A DNA stretch of 64,000 nt, from positions 72,598,193-72,662,192 of the forward strand of contig CM017556.1 of NCBI GenBank assembly GCA_007844125.1. The letters are read 5' to 3'. Position numbers and translations under genes: made by a program. Below, piece by piece: positions 24,168-35,305 of this stretch (position 1 is its first letter; each line of letters begins with the position of its first letter). The notes beneath the pieces are model-generated. The model searched no databases, was not told where the DNA came from, and saw nothing but the letters and a program-made list of their open reading frames with translations. The DNA is from Sinonovacula constricta (lineage: Eukaryota; Mollusca; Bivalvia; Cardiida; Solecurtidae).

Positions 24168-24439
24168 ATAGAAAGTAAATTGAGACCTCAATAGATTTAT
24201 CATTCTACACTCTTATAATTATATATAAGACATTAATTGAATACCTTAACAATGACACATTGTCTCTTGCAATGTTATGTTAATGCCTTAATGTTTGTGA
24301 CTGTAATGAAAATAATGTTCATCTAATCAGCTTATACAGTTGATTTAAAACAAACAAAAACACTATTGCAGAATATATACCATTAGAGTAACTAGAACAA
24401 GAACACCAGCTGTTAATGTCATGGTATTTTAAAACTATA

Positions 24440-26330
24440 AACAGTCTGAAATGTTAGTTTACTTCAAGCAAGTTTATTAGCATAATTTAGCATCGTTATC
24501 TTGTCTGTTCCATCGAAACTGTTTATTACTACTGGAATCTGATTCATTTTAAGTGCAATGATTTAAACGAATGAATTTATTTCACGGCATAGCATTTTAC
24601 CTGACGTTGATAAGAATTTATATTAGTCCTTCAATAACACGAGAGCTTTTTTCTGAAATATTGGTATAAAACTAGCAAGATTATGAGCAAATTTAAGCAT
24701 ATTTATTTCGTCTGTTCCATCGAAACTGTTTATAAATAATAGGATCTTAATTATGTTAAGTTTAACGATGCACACAGTCCTTATGCTAGAAAAATGGTGC
24801 TTTCATTATAAACCCAACAATGCAAGTCGCCTTGAGTACAGATTTGCTCAAAAGTGGTCGCCGTAAGTGTCGATTTTATCATAAGGACATGGAATCAGAC
24901 CTTTATAACTCAGATAAATCATTATCGTAGATTAAAATACGAAACTTCTTGCTTAATTAATCGTGACACAAAGATGGTTTAAGTTTGAAAATGGGTGTAC
25001 ACCACTGTTATAAAAGTCGCTTTAAATGCGGATTTGTCAGATGAGGTTGTCCTTAGTGTCGTATTTACCATATAGGCATGTTAAAGGCTTTAAAGTCAGA
25101 TGAACAATACTTTATAGCTGAGATATATTTTAAATCTGAGATTCACAAAATTGCGATTACTTGCTCAGCCAACAGTGATAATACACGTAGAATACAGATG
25201 CTTAAGAACCGATTCAACGACTCCATACAAGTCACCCTAAGTCCGGATTTGTCAGATGACTTCGTTCTAAGTGTCGTTTTTTTATTATAAGGACATGGAA
25301 AAAGCTCGACGTTTAGATGAATATAATAACTTGATATCGAAATAAATTATCAATTTAGTTTTGAAACAACACAGCCGTTATATTGATGACATAATCGAAG
25401 TGTATATAAACTCCGTTAAACCTTCTTATGATTACATAGTGAATCAAGACCATTTTATTGTTATCGAACAGACCTGACCTAAATTCATTTCTATTATTTT
25501 CTTATTTTTTATTTTTTTGCAAGTAGACCATCACTTTCATCAAAATAATTTAGCAACACAATTTCAGCACACAAAATATTACAATCGCGACAAACGATGT
25601 CAACTTAGTTTAGATTTGTGCCTCTTAGTCATTCTAAGTGTCTTTTTACTATAGGATTTTTTTTCACCCCCCAAACATCTTAGCTGATGCTGATAAGAGC
25701 ATCAATTACTCCTTAGTTAACTTAATACTAATGCTTATATTTTATCATGAATTATTGGTATAGTTCAAGCAAGTTTTTCTTGTCTGTTCCAGCAAAACTG
25801 TTTCAATTGTTGAATCTTAATTTTTTTAAGTGTGATGATGCACAAACATATACTCTAAAAAAATTATGCACCCGTCATATACCAAAATTTACAAGTCGCC
25901 TTAAGTGCGGAGTTGTTAAAAATAGGTCGCTGTAAGTGCCGATTTTATCAAACGGACATGAAATATGACTAAACACCATATGCTCGATATGTTTATAGCT
26001 CAGATAAATACTTATCTTACATTAAATCCGCGATTTCTTCTTAACCAATCATTATTATACATGATGAATCTTACGTTTAAAAATGTATGTACACCTCTAT
26101 TATACCTGTCGCCTTAAGTGCGGATTTGTCAAATGAGATTTGCCCAAGAGTCATTTTTATCATGCGGACATGGCATGCAAGGGCTTAAACGTTAGATAAA
26201 TAATACTGTGTAGCTAAGAAAAAATTAGTATCGCAGATTATTGAAATCTACGATTTACACTGTTATGATAATGTAAGAAAAAAACAACATATGCTTAGAA
26301 CTGCTGCAACACTTAATCATACAAGATATT
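24440..26330. repeat. Degenerate repeat block with ~1.07-kb period and ~200-bp subunits
   Basis: Two modules recur. Module A (tctgttcca.cgaaactgtt) lies at 24503, 24711 and 25782. Module B (gtcgcctt.agtgcggattt ... aagtgtcg..ttttatca.aaggacatgg) lies at 24826, 25016, 25231, 25894 and 26108, with a weaker copy near 25600. A-to-B distances (115 and 112) and the offset between series (1068-1092) show an old block duplication on top of a roughly 200-bp tandem. No open frame spans it. Confidence 0.65.
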
Positions 26331-26395
26331 AATTATTATCATAGTTCGTTATTATTAAAGTTATGCTGTTGGTATATAACATTCTTTTATCGGCT

Positions 26396-26491
26396 TCAAC
26401 TCCCGTTGCAGGTATTTCTAGTTAGCTGTCTCATTTTAAGGGGATATCTTTTTACACTGTTTGTTTAAGAGAAAACCCCTCAGGAATGTGC
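26396..26491 (+). mobile_element. Fragment of the central-domain SINE-like family (upstream part)
   Basis: It matches the first hundred bases of 15072-15385 (aactcccgttgcagg, ttttacactgtttgttt, cctcagga) and breaks off just after 'cctcaggaatg', before the conserved core. Confidence 0.5.
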
Positions 26492-27599
26492 CGGACCGGA
26501 GGTTCGGACAGATAACCAAGATGCAAGTTAAGGGGACCTCTTTAATGCATCAACACGTTAAGAAGCTGTAACAGAAAATAGCAAATATTAAAGAGGCTGT
26601 CAAACATACAATCAAGCATACACAAAGCAAGGTGGTCAAAATTTATGTCAATGAATGTTCGCTAGAGCACATGCCATGACAAAGTATTAGAAGAAATGCA
26701 TTTAAATGATACTAATATGTCTACACTAAACCAGAAATCCTTTGAATCTTGCTATATCCACCAATTACGGTTTGATGAAATCAACACTAATAAAACATAC
26801 AAGGTGGACTTTTAAGCACACATTTATGGCAAGTGTCTTATGAGTGAAACAATACGGTAATTGTATCTTTTAGAACTTAACACATCAATGCTAATAAATC
26901 GAAAACAATTCTACATGCTGATGAAAAACATGAATGTAAACTATCATGGTCTATCAGTTAAACAACATGGCATGATCTAAAAAAAAACGGCTGTGACATT
27001 TCACCAAACAAACACCACATAAATGACTAGAAAACTTTGTCATATGTAAAACAGTTAAAGAGACAATCAGAACTATTCAACATCTAAGCCCTAAAGATTA
27101 TCAAGAAACCAACATGAAGTTTAATCTGTTTCAGAATCATGCATAGAAAAAAATGGCGGCTTCCAACACGCACATTTTAATTTCAGAAAAAAACATCGAC
27201 ACATGGTAAACATCATGACAATGGTATACAAAAGGCAACTCAAAAATGTTCAAAACAGAATTACAATAGTTACATGTTGCCATTCCTGGGTTTGAAAAGC
27301 TGCCTTGTGTTTCGCCTAACTATCACAAAAGGCGCGGGAAGTCTGAATTGAAGATTGAACGAGGAAAGGTAACTCATGTTACAAACATGTTCGTTAAGCG
27401 GAACCTATATAGCATTATCGTGGGTACCAGTTCAAATCATTAAAATCCCTAAACATATTTCTTAGGCTAATTTAACAGAAATAAACATGAGATGCTGGCT
27501 AAAAAAACACAATCAAATACAAACTTTGTCTTAACACTTACATTTCTGCTTAAAACTTCAAAAGTATATACACTTGTCTGTTGAAAGGGACATCATTCA
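26492..27599. other. No feature seen
   Basis: AT-rich DNA with A-rich runs; no coding-like frame or repeat. The short 'aaaatggcggcttcc' at 27154 resembles a YY1-type site, a weak observation. Confidence 0.4.
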
Positions 27600-27695
27600 A
27601 ATGAGTTCCAGCACGAGGTAGCTAGCGAAATTAGCGCTTCACAAACCATGTTTGGAGCCGACGCTCTACCGATTGCGCTACTAGGTCTGGTAAGG
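27600..27695 (-). mobile_element. tRNA-like fragment, probable SINE head
   Basis: On the minus strand 'gtagcgcaatcggtagagcg' followed by tcggctcc is a near-canonical tRNA D-arm and A box. The expected T arm and B box are degenerate (gctggaactc) and no acceptor-stem pairing was found, so this is a SINE head or tRNA pseudogene, not a tRNA gene. Confidence 0.45.
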
Positions 27696-27915
27696 TAGAT
27701 TGTATCTTTTTTTTATCTTTTATTTCTGCAACATGATGACATATGTTACAAATCATGCAAATTCATCCTACATACAATATTCAAATGTCACAATACATAT
27801 ATTGGGTCTAAGAAGAATTGAACTTTCCTATATTTCATCATCATGCTATGGTTATACATCCCTCTCTCATCCCATCTCTCCTCATTCTGTCTTTTCAATC
27901 TCTCTCGCACACACA

Positions 27916-27919
<4 letters not shown>

Positions 27920-27968
<49 letters not shown>
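27920..27968. repeat. (CT)n microsatellite
   Basis: About 24 CT dinucleotides. SLSLSL (+) and RERERE (-) open frames across it are artefacts. Confidence 0.97.
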
Positions 27969-27971
<3 letters not shown>

Positions 27972-28204
27972 GTTCTATCATTCACTAGCTGTGTTACAAA
28001 GTATAATAATAAATTAGAATAGTTGATTTAGTGACTCATCATTCCAAAATAACTACTTCTACTAGGTTTAAAGTTGATTGTTTTGTATTTGTCTTAATTC
28101 TATCAGCATAAAAAAAACACGCATTAAGTACGCATAAAGTTATGCTGTCAGTTGTCTTTTACTTTTGGGTATGGTATTTGTAAATTTTAATTTATATGCT
28201 TTTA

Positions 28205-31200
28205 CTATTGTTTAGGGTTAAGCACTAGCCATTTTTTACTATGGGCTTCATATTTGTCATGGTCTAGAGCAATCCTTTCTTCTATTTTAATTCTTCTTTG
28301 TAGAAGGTAATAGAAAGCGTCAAAATTGGGATTTTCCTGTTTCGTTTTGCATTTGAAAATAAAGTATTTCATTAATATAATAATGATGTTACTAATACTT
28401 GTATAAGGACAGGTTAAGATAATACCTAGGAGGGCTTTTTCTTTCGTTATAGTAATGTTCATTGATTTTGCTTTGAAGAAATCGTTTAGTTGTTTCCATA
28501 ATGGTTGTACGTTGCAACACTCCCAGAATAGATGCTCAAGTGATTCGATTGCTGAATTACAGAAAGTACATAGACTTGATTCTATGTATTTAAATTCATA
28601 TAGCGATTTATTTGTGGGAATTATTCTCATCAAAAATTTATATTGGAAACATCGTAGTGTAGAGTCTATTGTAGATTGATAGATGTTACTGTATATACTT
28701 CTCCAATCGATTTTTTCATTATTGTTTAGGATCTGACTTGTCCATTTTTCTTCTGAGGTTGGCTTGTCATTGCTGTTTAACATTAAATTATATAGATATT
28801 TGTTAACTTTACCAGCGGACTTTTATTTTTTCTTTTAGAGTGTTTTGCATCTCCCTTATGATTCCTTCTTCTTTGAGTATGTCTTTTAACTCACTACTTA
28901 GTGCCTGTTTAATACTCAGATATTGTATAAAATCCGTTTTTTTTAAGATTGTATAAATAAGTCAATTGGTCAAAAGAGTACCATTCGCTAGTTCTATAAT
29001 CATAAAGGTGTTCGAAGTATTTTATCCCCTTTTGGTACCAGTCTTCATAGAAAAATGTGTTTTTATGCTTTATTTTTTTATTATTCCAGACTATTGTTTT
29101 GCCTAGTGGTTTAGTGTTTTGGTAAAATGAATTAACATAGTTCCATGCATGTAGGACATCAAACATGAATGACTTGTCTTCATCTATTTTTGCAATGATA
29201 CTATTATCTAGTTCGCAATCAAACAGAATATCGTTTCCGAATCTTTTTATTTTTTATATAAAAGAAAACTTTCCATTGGCTGTTATTGTTGTTGTCCAAG
29301 TAACATTTGATCCATCCTGCCTTGAGTGCCTTAATGAATGTTTCGATATTTGTTAATTTTAACCCTCCCTTTTCATACGATTGGTACATAACATTTCTTT
29401 TTATTTTATCGGGTTTCCCATCCCATATAAATTTTAATATCGACTGTTTAAGTGCTTTTATTGTATTTTGATTTGGAGTTTTTAAGACTGTTAGTGGGTA
29501 TATGAGTTTAGGTAATGCGAACGTTTTTATGACAGTAATTTTTCCCATTAATGTTAGCTTTCTGTGTTCCCATTGTTTAATTGTTTGATGAAACTCGTTT
29601 ACTTTTTTGCCTATATTAATGTTAATTGTTTTGTCTTTTTCATTATAAAAGGTTATTCCTAGAGTAGCCGCACTTTCGGAGGTCCATATAAAATTTCTGT
29701 CTCTGCAGAAAGTAATGTCCGAATTTGTTAATGTTCCTATTCTCAGAATGGTCGATTTGTTTACATTTAAGTTTAGGCCAGAACATTTTGAAAATTTTTC
29801 TAATGATTCTATTAATGATTCAAAAGATTTTTCGTCGCCATTATTGAAAAATGTTGCGTCATCTGCAAACAGGGATTGTTTAATTTCCGTGTTATTTACT
29901 TTAATGCCCTGTATGTTACTGTTTTGTCTTATATAATGTGTCAGTGGTTGCAGACAGAGAATAAAGATAAGTGTGGACAACGGGCAGCCTTGTCTGACTC
30001 CCTTTTGAATATTAAATGCTTCGGATAAATGTCCATTATTGATAATTTAACCTTGGACATCGTTATTAAATACGGAAATCCATTGAATAAGGTCGGGGCC
30101 GAAATTTTGGGAAATAAGAGAGTCTATGATAAATAAATGATCGATGCTGTCAAATGCTTTTTGAAAATCCGCGAAAAATAAGAGGCCGGGCTTGTTATTA
30201 CTTTCTAAATATTCCATGACTTCTAGAATAAGTCTGACATTTTCGCCAATGTACCGGCCTTTGATAAAACCAGTTTGTTCATTATCAATTAACTGATTTA
30301 TTATTTTTTTAGTCTGTTGGCAATAGATTTTGTTGCAATTTTATAGTCTATGTTCAGCAATGTCATTGGTCGCCAATTTGACAGGTTCGTTGTATCTTTA
30401 TTTGGTTTTGGAACGAGGGTAATAATTCCCTGTTTCTGTAACGTTGTAAGGTGTCCTGTAGTGAAAGAATAATTATATGAATCTAATAAGTGTTTTCTAA
30501 TGTCTTTCCAGAATATTTTATAGAATTCTACTGTTAGGCCATCGGAGCCTGGACTTTTATTATTTTTCATATCTTTTAGTGCTATTTCACATTCATACAT
30601 GTTTAGTTTTCCCTCGCAGAACTGTTTTTCATTGTCAGTTTGTTGTTTTATATCATCACGTAGGAAAATATGTTTCGTGTTGTCGTCAATTTTAATATCT
30701 TTTTCATACAATTTCTTATAGAATCTGAATTCCTCTTTTAGAACATGTTTAGTACCTACAATTGTTTTATTATTTACTTTTAATTTGTATAAAGTTTTTT
30801 GTTCTGCTCTTTTCTTTTCTAAGTTTGCAAAATATGCTGTATATTTTCGTTTTGTTCAACATGAATAGCTTTTGATCTTAGAATGTTTCCGTTTATTCTT
30901 TCATCATATATTTCAGAAAGTTGCTTTTTCAGTTCGACAATAGTATTTGTTATGTTCTCATTGTTATGTGTGCCATCATTTAATTTGTTTTCGAGTGTTT
31001 CTATCTTGTTTTTGATTTCTCGTTCTCTTTTATTCGTTGTTTTTCTTTTATGTGTTGAGAACCTAATTGTTTCATTCCTTATTGAACCTTTAATAACTTC
31101 CCATAACGTATTAGGATTTGCATCGGAGTTATATTTGACCGTGTCTGTTATACATTGTTTTATTATGTTTTTATATTCCTTGTCTAACAGGAGTGAATTG

Positions 31201-31952
31201 TTAAGTTTAAAGTACCCAGGGCCTTTTTCCTCTTTTATGTTGTCATATTTAATTGAAATAAGTGAGTGATCTGTTTTGTAACCCGGCTTTATGTTACTTA
31301 GATAATGAAATTTAATATATTGTCTGATATTGAAAAGTAGTCCAATCGAGAGTGTACATATGTTTTTTTATGTGGAGTGCCATGTATACTGTTTCTTATT
31401 TGGATGCTGGATTCTCCACACGTCAACGAGTCTGCAGGAGGTTAAAAGCGAATATATTTTTTCTCTACATTTATAATGTGAATCTGATTCCCCATTCTTT
31501 TTATCTTGATTGCAGTTTAAAATTGTGTTAAAATCTCCTCCTATTATATACGTTTTTTCATCGTTGCAGAGAATATTTGTTTCAAGAATATTAAAAATGT
31601 TTGGTTCGTCCTTATTTGGGCCATATATATTAATCAATGTTATTTCTTTGTCATTTAAACGTATATCTAACTTCATTAATCTCCCTTGTTGCAATTCAGT
31701 GAAGTTGCTTACAGTAATATTTGTTTTAGGGTTAATTAATATTGCGACGCCTTCTTTGCTATTGCTTTTTCCACTAAAGTAACTATGACCTCCCCATTCA
31801 TTGCTCCATACGTTCGATGTGTTCCCTGTACAGTGTACTTCTTGTAGAAATATTAAATCAAAATTATTAATGCGGAACCACTCAAATTGCTGATTTCGCT
31901 TAGTTTTATTGCCCATACCTCTTACATTTATTGATACGATTTCTGTTTCCAT
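28205..31952 (-). pseudogene. Tx1/L1-like LINE ORF2, endonuclease-RT, broken by frameshifts
   Basis: Read on the minus strand. 31952-31368 encodes an APE-type endonuclease (SINVRGMG, FLQEVHC, INIYGPN, GGDFNTIL) and runs to YTWHS, where the frame breaks. 30711-30301 starts the RT (NKSPGSDGLTVEFYK, LVPKPNKD, NWRPMTLLN). The next frame, to about 30040, gives EQTGFIKGRYIGEN and FFADFQKAFDSIDH, with a TAA after VQG at about 30047. 29980-29219 contains RQGCPLS just before it, SLFADDATFF (catalytic ADD) and KLTLMGKITVIKTFALPKL. 29166-28909 continues, and 28783-28205 carries CTFCN...LEHLFWEC, a C-x2-C-x-H-x-C motif seen near the end of this clade. Order and content match one ORF2 of about 1250 residues, with at least two frameshifts and a nonsense codon. 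ORF1 and ends were not identified. Clade call is from motif style. Confidence 0.88.
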
Positions 31953-31959
31953 TTATAAT

Positions 31960-32289
31960 GTTTGAAGTTGTAACTCGTATTGAACCATACCCAACATAGT
32001 AAAAGATGTTGTGTATATATAATTGTTGTTTCATTAATTAGACCTTATACTCTTATACTGCATTTGTTTTAGTGCTTATAATAATTGAGTTAAGAGAATA
32101 ATAAATAGATACATAGCGATTTATTTAACTAGTTTGTATTAACATTAGCCAATGGTTATTTCATTTCGAGATTTCCATTCGATTTCGTTTTGTTAAATTG
32201 AACAATTCTTACTTTTAATCGTATGCTTCTCTTAATTTGGAACGTTTTCAAAAATAATTAAACATTGTACTTGCTAAAAATAGTTTTTC
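31960..32289. other. 5'-flank of the Tx1/L1-like LINE; nothing else seen
   Basis: AT-rich; could include element 5' UTR, but the boundary cannot be set and no ORF1 is visible. Confidence 0.35.
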
Positions 32290-32700
32290 ACATTGATTCA
32301 ATACTATACAATGCTACAAGTGTTCTTATTCTTATTCGCAGCAGTACAATGCTATATGTGTTCCTATACTTATTCACAATAATACAATACTATATGTGTT
32401 CCTATACTTAATTACAATATGTCAATATTATATGTGATCCTATACTTATTCGCAGCAGTACAATATTGTGTGTGTTCCTATACTTATTCACAATAATACA
32501 ATATTATTGTTTTCCTAACAGTGTCCACAATAAGTCAATATTATATGTGTTCTTATACTTATTCACAGTAATGCAATATTATACTTATTCCTATACTTAT
32601 TCACAGTAATGCAATATTATACTTATTCTATACTTATTTACAATAATGCAATATGACATGTATTCCCTTACTTATTCTCAATAGTGCAATATTATATGCG
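32290..32700. repeat. Degenerate minisatellite, ~38-39-bp unit
   Basis: About ten imperfect units of caatattatatgtgttc, ctatacttattcacaata, ata. Variants include cgcagcag for cacaata, and some units are shortened. Divergence between units is far higher than in the 24-, 32- or 50-bp arrays, so it looks old. Confidence 0.85.
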
Positions 32701-35279
32701 TAGGTAGATTGTATCTTGTTGTATTCGCAGTGAATAGTAAATATAAGTTACTCATTTAGCTACCTTAAACTTGCGACAGCAATATGAGATATCGTAAAAT
32801 ACGTCATGAAACGGAAAATCCTGCACTATGTATCTACGCGACTTGATAGTTTTGGGATCATATACAAACGCACCCGAAAATAGAATTGGTGTAAAAAGAG
32901 GAAATTAAAGTTATTACCATGTAACTAAAAAGATATGTACATCATTTTAGGTTAATAAAGGGAGCTAACAAAACAAGCCTGTTTACACTTTGCACTCTAA
33001 AAATAAAAAAATATATATGTTGATACATGTAACATACTTCATGAAAAGATGATTTTTCCTAGGAAAGCATTACATATATGTGTACAACTCCTTTGTGGTA
33101 TAAGACAAGTATGTGCTAAGGAAAAATTCAGTTTAGTTGGTTTATTCCTGATGATTTAACATTTTCACATTTTTTAACTCATAAAGTTATTATTTCTGTA
33201 CTCTTTCAAATTCATTCGTTTATTGTTTTGTTAGTGTTCCTGTTATATTTTGGAACTTATGCATTTTTAAAAGTTAGTATACGTTTTTTTATCTTTAATG
33301 GACAGAAATGTAGACGTACACTTGCTACTAGCTGTCATGTGTAACTATGTAATGCCTATTACTATCTATGGACTTGCCAATGAAATTTCATATTTCAATA
33401 AACTTTATATTTGTGTAAATCAATCTTGTACCCAATTATATTTCCTACTGTGCATAAGACAATTGCAGCATATTTTAGCAACTGTCTTAACTTATTTTTT
33501 ATTCCTTTGAATGTTGGTGTTTATTTGTAACATTAACAAACATATGGATATGGCTATTTTAAATGCATATATTGTTTGTTTCATGACTATGAAATTAAAA
33601 TATTTGAAACTATTAAGACAGAAATGAACAACAAGGATACAAAACAACTTAAATAATTTAAATAGTTTTAAAAAACAAACAGTAATCTGCATGAGATACA
33701 AACAGAGATACAACAATCTGTTCCTTATCTGCCTCATGCACTTGCCTGCATTAAAATGACCATGTCTACATAAAACATACGTGTTAAGGGGTTTTCTTAA
33801 CCCAATCAAAGCTATCGTTATAAGTAACCCTTACTCATGCAATACAACTAAGTCCTGAAAATTGTAACCTGTTGATTAACTGTTTTCTTATTTAAGGGTC
33901 CTTTTTTCTTGAGAGATATAAAAAGAAATAATGTGTCTACCACAAGAACACACTACCTTATTTTAATTCCATGATAATACAATGATTAGATTAGTATTCT
34001 TCTATAATTGATCATAACGAAAAGAATGCCTTAAAATAAATGTAAATAACAATCCTTTTCACTTCTAATTAAATGTTAAATAATGCACTGTCTACTGTCA
34101 AATGAGCGTTTGTGTGGATCCGCAATATTTTCAGTATAATACAATCCTTTATTAATTTATTGAAATTTGTAAGTTGATGAAAGAAACTAACAACGACGAA
34201 GTGTACATCATTGTCCTAGTACGTGTTGCTAAGAATTATCAAGAACAGTATAATGTACTGCACTGACCATTATGCATTACTTGTAATGACAGTGTGCCCC
34301 ATGTATAAGAAGGCTAGTAATTTTTAGGATACAGTGGAGACAGTTAATATTCAAACAAGCCCTAACTCAGACAACAAGGACATCCATAAAATACTTTTTA
34401 TACACTAATGAAACATTTTTAGTGTTATTTGATCAAATGTCTCTTTAGCCGTGCTATTTTTTTCTGCGTCTTGATGCACCTCTACAACAGCAATCGGCAG
34501 ACCTTAGAGAAGCGACTGAAACAGTAGGAATTATATGTAAACTATTCGTTTTAAGCTTATTTTTGTTTATGCATAGCACGGTATTGTCCTGGACGGCACT
34601 GCACTGTAAACAGGTTTTATTTTCACTTTTTAACAGTGTTGCACCAGGGTTTCTCGATTGTTATTCTTTAAATATTTCTTAAATTACTTTTATAAAAGAT
34701 TAGTTACATTTTCAAATGACATATTTGATACTTTTAGACAATATGCAATACAAATGGGGCAGATTATGTTATGTTAATGTGAAGGTCAGTTGTTCTAACA
34801 TATTTTCAGTTTATTTTAAGGTAAAGTACTAATAGGATGTCCGGCGTTGTCGTGCGTCAAATGACAAATTGTATTATCTACAACCTTGCACGCCCTTTGT
34901 TGCTTTGCGTCTATGCTTTTCTGGCGTATTGAAACGATCCCCGCTCTATGTAATGGGATTTTTTTAAGCTCACTTTTTCATTTGCGTCAGAAGTGATATA
35001 AGAATTTACAAATTAACATTTGAAGTAAGAAATCCATGTAGTGAAAGTAATTAGAATACAGCTGGATATCCCCTTTCATATATATATATATGATGTTCAC
35101 ATTTCCAGATTGTGATTCTCTGTTGGTTTGTTTGTTGTTGATGTTTTTGTTGTTTTTGTATTTGTTAATAATATGTAATTACTTGACATTACTCACACGA
35201 TTCACGATTTTATTGTCTTAATATTTCACTTTTCTAGAAATGCGGGACTCTTGACAAAATAATCACCAATAACGGGTTT
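32701..35279. other. No gene seen
   Basis: AT-rich; open frames at 33298-33809 are low-complexity and unconvincing. A fragment ggatgtccggcgttgtcgtg at about 34836 resembles ends of dispersed molluscan elements, but too little is present to call. The 5' UTR of the LINE starting at 35306 may occupy the last few hundred bases. Confidence 0.4.
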
Positions 35280-35305
35280 ACTAAGCAGTTGTCATTACTG
35301 TTGTC

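Noticed and set aside
27600..27695. tRNA gene
   Set aside because: Good A box but no paired acceptor stem, degenerate B box; treated as a SINE head.
27700..28017. 105-codon + frame and 65-codon minus frame
   Set aside because: Both are carried by the CT repeat (SLSLSL and RERERE).
30883..31269. 128-codon + frame
   Set aside because: Antisense shadow of the Tx1/L1-like ORF2 between its endonuclease and RT.
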